Part shown: positions 23,322 to 31,114 of the stretch, in pieces
Position numbering within the stretch: the stretch's first letter is position 1
Layout: every line of letters starts with the position of its first letter
Notes under the pieces: generated by a model
Seen by the model: the letters and a program-made list of their open reading frames with translations, nothing else
Told to the model about the DNA's origin: nothing
Database searches by the model: none
Program-made: the position numbers and the translations under genes
Origin: Anaerolineales bacterium
GTDB taxonomy: Bacteria; Chloroflexota; Anaerolineae; Anaerolineales; UBA11579
Assembly (NCBI GenBank): GCA_024710875.1
Contig: JANJTX010000012.1
Coordinates: forward strand, 1-34,812
DNA length: 34,812 nt
Direction of reading: 5' to 3'

Positions 23322-23394
23322 TGCCCTGGGCAGGAATCGAACCTGCAACCTCAGCCTTAGGAGTGCTTTGCTCTGTCCATTGAGCTACCAGGGC
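23322..23394 (-). tRNA. tRNA-Arg (anticodon CCT)
   Basis: A 73-nt cloverleaf: acceptor GCCCTGG/CCAGGGC fully paired, D stem GCTC/GAGC, T arm GCAGG-TTCGATT-CCTGC, discriminator A. The anticodon loop CTCCTAA gives CCT, reading AGG. The anticodon stem AAGCA/GGCTG pairs only in its three central positions, with A-G mismatches at both ends. The 3' CCA is not encoded. Confidence 0.92.
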
Positions 23395-23418
23395 CTGGCC
23401 GAATTAAGTATAAACGAA

Positions 23419-23451
23419 AAGCCCCCGCCAGCAACAGGCTGGCAGGGGCTT
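23419..23451 (-). terminator. Terminator of the sdh operon
   Basis: On minus, a stem of 7 + 6 bp with one internal mismatch and a five-base loop, followed by TTCGTTTATA. It starts 17 nt after the sdhB stop and separates sdh from the tRNA. Confidence 0.8.
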
Positions 23452-23467
23452 GCTATTTCGCTAACAG

Positions 23468-24181
23468 TTAGTCAACCTTGCCCGTATTAATCGCCTGCTT
23501 CACTTCGGCAATCGCCTGCGTAATGTGAATTTCGCGCGGGCAGGCTTCCGTGCAGTTAAAGGCCGTCCTGCAGCGCCACACCCCGCCCTGCTCGTTCAAT
23601 ATCTCCAGCCGCTCGCCGGCCGCCTGGTCACGGCTGTCAAAGATAAAGCGGTGCGCATTCACAATCGTGGCCGGCCCCACATACTTGCCATCGCCCCAGA
23701 AAGACGGGCAGGAGGTTGTGCAGGCTGCGCACAGAATGCACTTGGTCGTATCATCAAAGCGCTCGCGCTGCGCCTCGCTCTGCAACCGTTCCTTGCCATC
23801 CGCCGGCACTTCATCATTAATCATGTACGGCAGCACCGAGCGGTACGACTCAAAGAACGGCTCCATATCCACAATCAGGTCTTTCATCACCTTCAGACCC
23901 ATGATGGGCTCGACCGTAATCGTGGTGCTGTTCAGGTCGCGTACCAGCACCTTGCAGGCCAGGTAATTGCGGCCATTAATCCGCATCGCATCTGAGCCGC
24001 ACACGCCGTGCGCGCACGACCGTCGGAACGAGAGCGTACCATCGTGGTAGCCCTTAACGAACTCCAGCAGGTCCAGCACCCGGTCCGTCGGGTCCACATC
24101 CGTCAGCGTCCAGGAATCGAATGAAGGTTTGGTACGCCCGGTTTCTGTGTTGTAGCGAAATACTCGCAGGGTAACTTCCAT
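23468..24181 (-). CDS. sdhB: Succinate dehydrogenase iron-sulfur subunit
   Basis: A 237-residue electron-transfer subunit of complex II. The 2Fe-2S site has C56, C61, D64 and C76; Asp in the third position is also found in the E. coli protein. The 4Fe-4S site uses C148, C151, C154 and C214; the 3Fe-4S site uses C158, C204 and C210. It passes electrons from FAD in SdhA to quinone at the membrane anchors. The start is ATG 24181 with AGGAG eight bases upstream; an in-frame TTG six bases earlier is a poorer choice. Last gene of sdhCDAB. Confidence 0.97.
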   Translation of the reverse strand: MEVTLRVFRYNTETGRTKPSFDSWTLTDVDPTDRVLDLLEFVKGYHDGTLSFRRSCAHGVCGSDAMRINGRNYLACKVLVRDLNSTTITVEPIMGLKVMKDLIVDMEPFFESYRSVLPYMINDEVPADGKERLQSEAQRERFDDTTKCILCAACTTSCPSFWGDGKYVGPATIVNAHRFIFDSRDQAAGERLEILNEQGGVWRCRTAFNCTEACPREIHITQAIAEVKQAINTGKVD

Positions 24182-24199
24182 AGCCAAATCTCCTGAGTC

Positions 24200-25993
24200 C
24201 TAGTAAACGCGTTCTTTGGGTTCGTATTTGGTAATCTTTACGTCTTTGTAGCCCAGCTTCACGCCATCCTTCTCCAACCACGCCAGCGAGTGCTTCAGCC
24301 ACTTCTTGTCGTCTCGCTTGGGGTAGTCTTCACGCGCATGGCCGCCGCGGCTTTCCTTGCGCGCCAGCGCCGCCACCGCCGTGATTTCAGCCGCATCCAG
24401 CAGGTTGCCCAGCTCCCAGGCGTTCAGCAAATCCGTATTGAAGATTTTGCCCTTGTCCTCCACGCCCATCTTCTGGTAACGCCCCTTCAGCTCGCGGATT
24501 TTCTCCACGGCCAGCGCCATCCCATCTTCCGTGCGGAACACGCCCACATGGTCCATCATCGTGGTCTTCATCTCGTTGGCGATGTCTACTACATTCTCGT
24601 CGCTCTCATTGTTCAAAATTCGGTCCAGTTGCGCCCGGGTTTCATCCGTGGCATCCGCCGGGAAATTGCCATACTCGGCGCCCTTGGCATACTCCGCCGC
24701 CCGCAGGCCGCAGTACTTGCCAAACACCACCAGGTCCAACAGCGAGTTCGTCCCCAACCGGTTGGCCCCATGCACGGAAACGCAGGCGCACTCCCCCGCC
24801 GCATAGAACCCCGGCATCACCGTGTTCTTGTCGTCAATGACCACTTCGCCATACATATTGGTCGGGATGCCGCCCATGGCATAATGCGCCGTCGGCATAA
24901 TCGGCATCGGTTGTTTTACCGGGTCCACCCCCAGATACGTCCGGCAGAAGTCCACGATATCCGGCAGCTTACCCAAAATCTCTTCCGCCGTCACCACATA
25001 CGGGCTGCCGTCCGGGTTGGTGCGGCCATCCAGCGCGGCGTAATGGTTAATCGTTTCCGGCCGCGCATCCAGGTACACATAGTTGCTGCCGCCAATCCCG
25101 TTGCCGTCCCGGATTTCCATATAAATCGAACGGCTGATGACGTCCCGCGAGGCCAGGTCCTTGACCGTCGGGGCGTACTTCTCCATGAAACGCTCGCCCT
25201 TGTCATTCAGCAGGATGCCGCCCTCGCCCCGCACGCCTTCCGTAATCAGAATACCCAGCTTGCGGATGCCGGTCGGGTGAAACTGGAAAAACTCCATATC
25301 TTCCAGCGGAATGCCGCGCCGCGCCGCAATTGCCACGCCATCGCCGGTATAGGCATAGGCATTGGAAGTTACATCCCACACCCGCCCGTGGCCGCCGGTG
25401 GCGAACACCACCGCCTTGGCATGGAAGGTATGCAGTTCGCCGGTGGCCAGTTCTACCGCTACCACGCCCACCGCCCGGCCTTTCTCCATCACCAGGTCCA
25501 GCACCTGAAACTCATCGTAAAAATTGACCTTGTTCTTGGTGCACTGCTGGTAGAGAGTCTGCAAACTCATATGCCCGGTGCGGTCAGCGGCATAGGCCGC
25601 CCGCCGTACCGGCTTCTTGGTCGTATTATTGGTATGCCCGCCAAAAGGCCGCTGGGCGATTTTGCCATCTGCCGTCCGCGAAAACGGCAGGCCCATGTGT
25701 TCCAGTTCATACACCACCGGAACCGCCTCGTTACACATAAACTCGATCGCGTCCTGGTCGCCCAGGTAATCCGAGCCCTTAACCGTGTCAAACGCGTGCC
25801 ACTCGGCCCGGTCTTCTTCGAGGTTTCCCAGCGCCGCCCCAATCCCACCCTGGGCTGCGCCGGTATGGCTGCGGGTCGGGTACAGTTTGCTCAATACGGC
25901 GGTATCTGCTCCGCGTGAGGCGTACAGGGCCGCCATCAGGCCCGCCCCGCCCGCCCCCACAATTACAACTTCATGTTGATGATGTTTTGCCAT
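24200..25993 (-). CDS. sdhA: Succinate dehydrogenase flavoprotein subunit
   Basis: A 597-residue catalytic subunit oxidising succinate to fumarate. It starts with the FAD-binding motif [18 protein letters not shown] (9-26). The covalent-FAD histidine is H43 in [17 protein letters not shown]. Substrate-site segments include QFHPTGI and [15 protein letters not shown], and the C-terminal domain has [17 protein letters not shown], the conserved 'SRG.H.R.D.P' element. Full length for the family. Lies 15 nt after sdhD with GGAGA upstream and is followed by sdhB. Succinate dehydrogenase is preferred over fumarate reductase because it sits beside icd, but sequence alone does not fix direction. Confidence 0.97.
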   Translation of the reverse strand: MAKHHQHEVVIVGAGGAGLMAALYASRGADTAVLSKLYPTRSHTGAAQGGIGAALGNLEEDRAEWHAFDTVKGSDYLGDQDAIEFMCNEAVPVVYELEHMGLPFSRTADGKIAQRPFGGHTNNTTKKPVRRAAYAADRTGHMSLQTLYQQCTKNKVNFYDEFQVLDLVMEKGRAVGVVAVELATGELHTFHAKAVVFATGGHGRVWDVTSNAYAYTGDGVAIAARRGIPLEDMEFFQFHPTGIRKLGILITEGVRGEGGILLNDKGERFMEKYAPTVKDLASRDVISRSIYMEIRDGNGIGGSNYVYLDARPETINHYAALDGRTNPDGSPYVVTAEEILGKLPDIVDFCRTYLGVDPVKQPMPIMPTAHYAMGGIPTNMYGEVVIDDKNTVMPGFYAAGECACVSVHGANRLGTNSLLDLVVFGKYCGLRAAEYAKGAEYGNFPADATDETRAQLDRILNNESDENVVDIANEMKTTMMDHVGVFRTEDGMALAVEKIRELKGRYQKMGVEDKGKIFNTDLLNAWELGNLLDAAEITAVAALARKESRGGHAREDYPKRDDKKWLKHSLAWLEKDGVKLGYKDVKITKYEPKERVY

Positions 25994-26008
25994 GAGAAGC
26001 TCTCCGCC

Positions 26009-26398
26009 TTAGGAATTCAGCAGGTTCAGGCGCGCCCCGCCAATAATGGCGACCGCCCCGATAAATGAGATGATGATCCAGGCGATGAAAATCACCCACG
26101 AAAGATTCTTGCGGGCTTTTTCGCTGGTAAAGAAATCGAACGACACCTGGCGCAGGCCATTCATGCCGTGCGCAAACGCAAACGCCAGCAACAGGATGTC
26201 ATACACCTGCCAGCCTACATTCGCCCAGCGCATCGCCACATAATTGATGTCAATGTTATGCACCCCCACAATCACATCTTGAATCGCCACATGAATCCAC
26301 ACCAGCGGGATGAGCAACACCCCGCTGTAGCGCATCCACTTCCAGGCGGTGGCCTCATAATTCGGTTTCGGTTTTACATTAGCAGTTGTAGTCGTCAT
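26009..26398 (-). CDS. sdhD: Succinate dehydrogenase membrane anchor subunit
   Basis: A 129-residue membrane protein with three helices, about 25-43, 66-86 and 98-120. The motif AHGMNGLRQV at the end of the second helix is the 'HG.nGLR' element common to SdhC/SdhD anchors and holds a candidate haem-ligand histidine. A further His lies in LVWIHVAIQD. It would form the quinone site with SdhC. Twelve nt after sdhC. The C/D labels follow gene order and could be swapped. Confidence 0.88.
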   Translation of the reverse strand: MTTTTANVKPKPNYEATAWKWMRYSGVLLIPLVWIHVAIQDVIVGVHNIDINYVAMRWANVGWQVYDILLLAFAFAHGMNGLRQVSFDFFTSEKARKNLSWVIFIAWIIISFIGAVAIIGGARLNLLNS

Positions 26399-26410
26399 GA
26401 GAGCACTTCC

Positions 26411-26824
26411 TTACAGGTGCGCCAGCAGCGTATTCAGCATGATCAACGCCGCCGGCAGCCAGATAATCACACTTAGAATCAGCGTCCAGCGCGCCGCCCG
26501 CCGCTGCCGCGCAATCGTCCAGGAGGCCGGGTTGACCATATCCTGGTAGATGATGCGCAGGCCATTCACGCCGTGGTAAATGACCGCAAACACCAGCCCG
26601 ATTTCGCCAACCAGGAAAATCGGCAACCGGTAAATCGCAATCGCGTGGTCATACAACTCCGGGATCCAGTACACCGTCGCTGTATCCACAATGTGGATCG
26701 CCAGGAACAACAGCGTCCCCAATCCGGTCAGGCGGTGCAGCAAAAACGAGTAATGCCCTTCACGCCCCCGGTAATTGATGTAACCGGCCAGAGTCGTGCG
26801 CAGGGAACTGATGAGGGTTGTCAT
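26411..26824 (-). CDS. sdhC: Succinate dehydrogenase cytochrome b556 subunit
   Basis: A 137-residue membrane anchor with three helices, about 30-50, 70-92 and 112-134. It carries SFLLHRLTGLGTLLFLAIHI, matching the SdhC signature 'S..HR.TG', and a second 'YHGVNGLRII' element. It binds haem b and quinone with SdhD. First gene of sdhCDAB. AGGAGG lies about ten bases before the ATG, and a TATAAT promoter box sits 37 nt upstream. Confidence 0.92.
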   Translation of the reverse strand: MTTLISSLRTTLAGYINYRGREGHYSFLLHRLTGLGTLLFLAIHIVDTATVYWIPELYDHAIAIYRLPIFLVGEIGLVFAVIYHGVNGLRIIYQDMVNPASWTIARQRRAARWTLILSVIIWLPAALIMLNTLLAHL

Positions 26825-26861
26825 TTCTTCCGAGCCTCCTTGTTAAGGCATTGCGCTTCAA

Positions 26862-26867
26862 ATTATA
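26862..26867 (-). promoter_or_regulatory. -10 box of the sdhCDAB operon
   Basis: TATAAT on minus, 37 nt before the sdhC start. The -35 position falls within the inverted repeat at 26876-26911 and has no TTGACA-like sequence, which suggests an activated promoter or one helped by the TTTTGC just upstream. Confidence 0.5.
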
Positions 26868-26875
26868 GCAAAAGC

Positions 26876-26911
26876 AGTGCGAGGTACAGAAAATTCTCTG
26901 TACCTCGCACT
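26876..26911. terminator. Perfect 15-bp inverted repeat between icd and sdhC
   Basis: AGTGCGAGGTACAGA (26876-26890) and its exact complement (26897-26911) enclose a six-base loop. It begins 4 nt after the icd stop and has an A-run before and a T-containing tail after, so it is probably the icd terminator. It also covers the -35 position of the sdh promoter. Confidence 0.7.
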
Positions 26912-26914
26912 TTT

Positions 26915-28213
26915 TTACATATGCTTGATGATTTCCTCGCCAAACTGCGAGCAGGACACTTTGGTCGCGCCCTCCATCAGGCGGTGGAAGTCATAGGTCA
27001 CGGTCTTGGCCCCAATCGCGCCTTCCATGCCTTTCACAATCAAATCCGCAACTTCTTCCCAGCCCATGTAGCGGAACATCATCTCACCCGAGAGAATCAC
27101 CGAGCCCGGGTTGACCACATCCTTATCCGCATACTTGGGAGCCGTACCGTGGGTCGCTTCAAAAATCGCGTGGCCGGTCACATAGTTAATGTTACCGCCC
27201 GGGGCAATCCCAATCCCGCCCACCTGGGCCGCCAGCGCATCCGAGAGATAGTCGCCATTCAGGTTCATCGTCGCCAGCACTTCAAATTCCTTGGCGCGGG
27301 TGATGGTCTGCTGGAACACAATGTCCGCAATCACATCCTTGATGAGCAGCTTGCCCGCCTTCAGTGCCGCATCCTGCTCGGCGTTGGCGGCTTCTTCGCC
27401 CTTCTCGGCCTTGGTCTGCTCCCAAGTCTGCCAAGTGTACACCTTATCGCCAAACTCCTGTTCGGCCAGTTCATAGCCCCAGTTCCGGAAGGCACCTTCG
27501 GTGTACTTCATGATATTACCCTTGTGCACCAAGGTTACATTCTTGTTCTTGTATTTCAAGGCATGCAGAATCGCCGCCCGTACAATCCGCTCGGTGCCTT
27601 CGCGCGAAATCGGTTTCAGGCCAATTCCAGATGAATCCGGAAAGCGGATTTTAGCAAACTCTTTCGGAAAGGCATCCTTCAACAATTGCTTGAATTTGGC
27701 ATTTTCCGGCGTGCCATCTTCAAACTCAATCCCGGTATAAATATCCTCCGTATTCTCACGGAAAATAACCATATCCACATCCTGCGGGCGCAACACCGGT
27801 GAGGGCACTCCGGCATAGTAGCGCACTGGCCGCACGCAGGCGTACAGGTCCAGCAATTTGCGTAAGGCCACATTCAGGCTGCGAATACCTCCGCCAATCG
27901 GTGTTGTGAGCGGGCCTTTGATGCCCACCAGAAACTCCTGAAAGGCGGTGATGGTTTCATCCGGCAGCCAGTTCTCAAACTGGGTGAAGGCCTTTTCCCC
28001 GGCGTATACTTCCATCCAATGCACTTTGCGCTGGCCGCCATAGGCCTTCTCGACCGCCGCATCAAAAACGCGCTGGGAAGCGCGCCAGATGTCACGGCCA
28101 GTGCCGTCGCCTTCAATAAAGGGCAGAATGGGGTTGTTGGGGACTTGCAATACGCCATTTTGGATTGTGACTTTGGCGCCATCGGAGGGGACTTGAATGT
28201 GGGTATAGGACAT
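26915..28213 (-). CDS. icd: NADP-dependent isocitrate dehydrogenase
   Basis: A 432-residue enzyme converting isocitrate to 2-oxoglutarate, CO2 and NADPH. The substrate segment is [20 protein letters not shown] with Ser112, equivalent to the phosphorylated serine of E. coli Icd, then [14 protein letters not shown]. The metal/substrate motif is [32 protein letters not shown] carries the Lys-Tyr pair linked to NADP preference. I start at ATG 28213 ([10 protein letters not shown]), the usual length; a longer in-frame start at 28285 would read through the promoter. GGAG lies nine bases upstream. A kinase/phosphatase gene for it is not seen here. Confidence 0.96.
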   Translation of the reverse strand: MSYTHIQVPSDGAKVTIQNGVLQVPNNPILPFIEGDGTGRDIWRASQRVFDAAVEKAYGGQRKVHWMEVYAGEKAFTQFENWLPDETITAFQEFLVGIKGPLTTPIGGGIRSLNVALRKLLDLYACVRPVRYYAGVPSPVLRPQDVDMVIFRENTEDIYTGIEFEDGTPENAKFKQLLKDAFPKEFAKIRFPDSSGIGLKPISREGTERIVRAAILHALKYKNKNVTLVHKGNIMKYTEGAFRNWGYELAEQEFGDKVYTWQTWEQTKAEKGEEAANAEQDAALKAGKLLIKDVIADIVFQQTITRAKEFEVLATMNLNGDYLSDALAAQVGGIGIAPGGNINYVTGHAIFEATHGTAPKYADKDVVNPGSVILSGEMMFRYMGWEEVADLIVKGMEGAIGAKTVTYDFHRLMEGATKVSCSQFGEEIIKHM

Positions 28214-28264
28214 AGGGCGACGCTCCGTGAGGTAAGAGTTACAGGCAGGTTTGCATACGCCGCC

Positions 28265-28303
28265 ATTATACCCCGCCCCACCCACAAGTGAACTGTTTCA
28301 CTT
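28265..28303 (-). promoter_or_regulatory. icd promoter with operator-like palindrome
   Basis: TATAAT at 28265-28270 on minus and TTCACT (28287-28292) at 16 bp form the promoter. The -35 lies in the perfect palindrome AAGTGAA-CTGT-TTCACTT (28286-28303). This arrangement is typical of a repressor site. The regulator is not identified. Confidence 0.5.
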
Positions 28304-28320
28304 ATCCCCCTCCGGCTGTC

Positions 28321-29010
28321 TCAACCTTGCTTGTCCGTCTCCGGTGCAGTCGCCCACAAGTAGCCGATATATAACGCAATCACCCCCAGCAGCAAACTCA
28401 GGGAATGCCAGTCAAACGACCCCAATAGGATGCCGCTGCCCCCGCTGGCGGGCAACAGCCCCCCCAGCGCGATGAAGATATTCCCCAGCATCCGGTTGCG
28501 CAACACCCCTTTGCGCCAGAAGATAAAAATGGAATACAGCGCCCCACCCACCAGCGCCAGCGTGCCATAGATATTCAGCAAAATCGTCAGCCCAATCATT
28601 AAGCCATTCCGCCCCATGATTTCGCGATACTGCTCGGCCAGCGGCACGGCCGCGTCAAAGCCCGCCGGGTTTACTGGCGCGACCCGTAGCAATTCCACGC
28701 ACAGCAAACTCAATGCCACCAATACTGCCGTCAGGACGGCCGCCCGCCCCGGCTTGCGCACCAGCAAGGCCACCGTCCCCTGCCCCAGCCACGGCGCGGT
28801 CAGCATCGCCCCGGTCAGGTACCAGCTCTTCAAAGCCAGTTCAGAAAAACCCACACTCAACAAGGTTTCGGCAAACACCCCCACCCCGAACAGCAGCGCC
28901 CCAAAACCCCAGAACAGCAGGTGCAGACCCTTACGGTGGCGGTAGCGGTCCCACACCGAGCCGGCAAAAGCCAGCGCCACAATCGTTGCCAGGGCCGTAA
29001 TCAGATTCAT
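28321..29010 (-). CDS. Conserved multi-pass membrane protein
   Basis: A 229-residue protein with about seven hydrophobic helices: 2-20, 29-50, 62-84, 89-108, 135-160, 172-190 and 200-222. Short basic loops (DRYRHRKG, RKPGRAA, RKGVLRNRM) suggest the cytosolic sides. I recognise no named family and no catalytic motif. It overlaps the HTH regulator by 4 nt (ATGA), so it is translationally coupled to a regulator and a PucC-like carrier. The function may relate to pigment, lipid or light, but that is only a contextual guess. Confidence 0.8.
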   Translation of the reverse strand: MNLITALATIVALAFAGSVWDRYRHRKGLHLLFWGFGALLFGVGVFAETLLSVGFSELALKSWYLTGAMLTAPWLGQGTVALLVRKPGRAAVLTAVLVALSLLCVELLRVAPVNPAGFDAAVPLAEQYREIMGRNGLMIGLTILLNIYGTLALVGGALYSIFIFWRKGVLRNRMLGNIFIALGGLLPASGGSGILLGSFDWHSLSLLLGVIALYIGYLWATAPETDKQG

Positions 29011-29636
29011 GTCCGCTCCCCTTCAAAGCCCTGATACGTCTCCAGCAGGGCCAGCAAAATCGCGTCCGTATAATCGCTCACCCGCCGAAACATCTCACCC
29101 CAGGCGTGCGAAGACTGTATCGCCGCCGACTCGTACACGTGAAAGGTGGCATCCTGCAACACTTTACGAAAGAACAGAAAAGCCTGGGTGGCTTCCACGG
29201 CGCTCAATCCGGAGCGGCGGCCAATCCCGGCATAATCCACCCCTATTGCACGCGCTTCGCGTCCTGCCGATTCTGGATCGGTAGACTGAAAACGCATCAA
29301 CCCCTGCATCAATGCCCGCCCACTGCGCCGATAAGCCGAACGCGCAGTGCCATCCAGTTTCTGGTACCAGGGCTCGGCCTCCAGGTGTGCTTCGCTGATT
29401 TGCATTCTGGCATAGCCCAGGGCGCTCTGGGCCATGACATTGGCGCTTTCGGTCGAATCCGCCTGTTGCGCCTTCAACCATAATTCCACTTCTGTACGCC
29501 GAAAACGCCGATGCCCACCCTGTGTGCGGTGAACCGGCAGGCGCTGCTGGTCGGCCCAATTCCGCACCGTGCTGGGGTGTACCCCGAGCATTTCGGCTGC
29601 GGCACTCAAACTCATCCACTCACTCGCCACCGACAT
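29007..29636 (-). CDS. MerR/excisionase-type HTH regulator with RsbRD-like C-terminal domain
   Basis: A 209-residue protein. Residues 7-55 are a MerR-type winged helix (SLSAAAEMLGVHPSTVRNWA then TQGGHRRFRRTEVELWL). The C-terminal part (about 65-205) is all-helical; GVDYAGIGRRSGLSAVEATQ followed by AFLFFRKVLQDA and a final YTDAILLALLETYQGF resemble the RsbRD N-terminal sensor domain of stress proteins. It has no B12-binding motif, unlike CarH/LitR. It overlaps the upstream carrier by 1 nt (TGATG) and the downstream membrane gene by 4 nt. It may control its own operon, whose promoter carries direct repeats. DNA binding is likely from the HTH; the C-terminal call is tentative. Confidence 0.82.
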   Translation of the reverse strand: MSVASEWMSLSAAAEMLGVHPSTVRNWADQQRLPVHRTQGGHRRFRRTEVELWLKAQQADSTESANVMAQSALGYARMQISEAHLEAEPWYQKLDGTARSAYRRSGRALMQGLMRFQSTDPESAGREARAIGVDYAGIGRRSGLSAVEATQAFLFFRKVLQDATFHVYESAAIQSSHAWGEMFRRVSDYTDAILLALLETYQGFEGERT

Positions 29637-30940
29637 CAGCCCATATCCGCCAGGGCCGCCCGCTCGGCCACCGAAATCTTTTCAGCCGCCCGGGTTTGGA
29701 AAAGACCCACATCCACCCCGCGCAGAATCACCAGCGAAACCGCCAGCATCACCAGTTCCAGGCCAAAGGCCACCTTATAGCCCAGAGTCGGATTATCGAC
29801 CAGTAGATTAGCCACATCCCTGACAACCCCGCTGATCATATTGCCCATCAAGCGCGCCACCGCGCTTGCCATGCCCCACGCCCCAATGTACAACCCAATC
29901 TGGCTGGCGGTGGTCATATCCAGCATCAATGAAAGGTTCGAAACCGTCGAAAGCCCGGTGGCGACTCCCAGCGTCACCACGCCCAGATAGAATGTACCGC
30001 TGTGCTCCAAAAACCCGCTGGCAATAATCAGCCCAAATGCCACCATCCCAATCCACGCCCCCAGGCGCGCCTGCGTCAGCCGCGGGATTTTGCGTTCCAG
30101 CCCGCCGCCCAACCCCAACGCCAGCAGGAAGAAAGTGCCCCATATCGAAGTTATCCGGGTGGTCGCCCGTACATCCAGGCCAAAAGCCTCGGCCCCATAG
30201 GGTTCGAGCAAAATGTCCTGCCCCAAAATCGCGGTCAACAGCAACACCAGGTAAATGAAGAACCGCCACACCTGTGGGTTGTGGGTCAGGGCCGCGGTCA
30301 TGTCGCGCCAGGTGTATTCTTCACTGGGCTCAGCCAAAGTCGCGTGGCGCGGCTCCAGTCCGGCCAGGCCCAGCGTCCCCAGACCGAGCGCCAGCCCGGC
30401 CACAATCAAAAAGGAGCGCTGCAGGATTTCCGGCGTGTAGGTCTCCAGCAGTTCTCCCAACCCGTAGGAAGTAAAGATAATCCCCAAAATCATGATGAAA
30501 AACATCACCGCAATCGTACGCCCGCGCGCCGCCGCCCCGCTGAATTCAGTCGCCAGCGAGAAGTACGAAACCGTGGCGATATTAAAGCCCATGCCCCAGG
30601 CCCCAAATGCCAGCGCCCCAACCAGGAAACCCAACCCGGGCTGTTCGGCAATCAGGTAAGCGACCTGCGGCGCAGCCGCCACGCCCAACACACATAAAAG
30701 CAGACCAATGAAAATGTACGGTGTACGCCGCCAGCCCAAAATCGGGTGGCGGTCAGAGAATGAGCCAATCGCCACCTGAATCGGTGAAAAGAGGTACGGT
30801 AGCGAGGCAATCAGCCCGACCAAGGCCGCTGAAATCGCCAGCTCTTTTATCATAATCCGGTTGAGGGTGCTGTTTATCGGCACCAGAGTCATCGCCACTG
30901 CCGCGTGGATCAGGCCAACTTGTAATCGTTTGAGCAGCAT
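29636..30940 (-). CDS. PucC-like (BCD family) MFS transporter
   Basis: A 434-residue, 12-helix membrane protein. Family-typical sequences include TLNRIMIKELAISAALVGL, SLPYLFSPIQVAIGSFSDRH and ILGWRRTPYIFIG, as in PucC/LhaA proteins of phototrophs. Homologues also occur in non-phototrophs, where the cargo is unknown. I start at ATG 30940 because AGGAG lies five bases upstream; in-frame codons further upstream run through the promoter. First gene of a three-gene overlapping operon. No chlorophyll or carotenoid gene is in the window, so a pigment role is not supported here. Confidence 0.9.
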   Translation of the reverse strand: MLLKRLQVGLIHAAVAMTLVPINSTLNRIMIKELAISAALVGLIASLPYLFSPIQVAIGSFSDRHPILGWRRTPYIFIGLLLCVLGVAAAPQVAYLIAEQPGLGFLVGALAFGAWGMGFNIATVSYFSLATEFSGAAARGRTIAVMFFIMILGIIFTSYGLGELLETYTPEILQRSFLIVAGLALGLGTLGLAGLEPRHATLAEPSEEYTWRDMTAALTHNPQVWRFFIYLVLLLTAILGQDILLEPYGAEAFGLDVRATTRITSIWGTFFLLALGLGGGLERKIPRLTQARLGAWIGMVAFGLIIASGFLEHSGTFYLGVVTLGVATGLSTVSNLSLMLDMTTASQIGLYIGAWGMASAVARLMGNMISGVVRDVANLLVDNPTLGYKVAFGLELVMLAVSLVILRGVDVGLFQTRAAEKISVAERAALADMG

Positions 30941-31007
30941 TGCAACTCCTGAATTATCCGATGGTGAGGAAACAGGAGCGAATGTAATCGATTGTGAGAA
31001 CCTTCGC

Positions 31008-31048
31008 AATATAAGTTTACACAGATTTTGTAGATTTTGTAGAGATTG
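31008..31048 (-). promoter_or_regulatory. Promoter region of the PucC-like operon with three 9-bp direct repeats
   Basis: Plus-strand units CAGATTTTG, TAGATTTTG and TAGAGATTG lie back to back at 31022-31048. On minus they contain TCTACA twice (31029-31034, 31038-31043), 9 bp apart. A -10 candidate TATATT lies at 31008-31013; the -35 position is inside the repeats and is poor, as at activator-controlled promoters. The start codon is 67 nt downstream of the -10. Confidence 0.5.
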
Positions 31049-31057
31049 ACTTGTTTC

Positions 31058-31093
31058 GGCCGGGCGGGCGACGGCTCCCCTGCCCACCCGGCC
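31058..31093 (-). other. Strong GC hairpin after the trans-sulfuration gene
   Basis: GGCCGGGCGGGC (31058-31069) pairs with GCCCACCCGGCC (31082-31093), 11 of 12 positions. It sits 21 nt after the stop codon but lacks a T run on minus (GAAACAAG follows), so it is a weak intrinsic terminator at best, or an mRNA-end stabiliser. Confidence 0.6.
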
Positions 31094-31114
31094 ACTCCTC
31101 CTCCGGTTCAGGCG

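Noticed and set aside
24290-25918. Long plus-strand open frame (542 codons) opposite sdhA
   Set aside because: It is the antisense shadow of a strongly conserved GC-rich gene; its translation is His/Arg-rich and matches no family.
28214-28285. N-terminal extension of icd
   Set aside because: It covers the TATAAT promoter; the conserved protein begins at ATG 28213.
30941-31087. N-terminal extension of the PucC-like carrier
   Set aside because: It would translate through the promoter repeats; ATG 30940 has an ideal Shine-Dalgarno and matches family length.
31058-31093. Riboswitch or classic terminator
   Set aside because: It is a simple GC hairpin after a stop codon and lacks a T run, so it was listed only as a hairpin.
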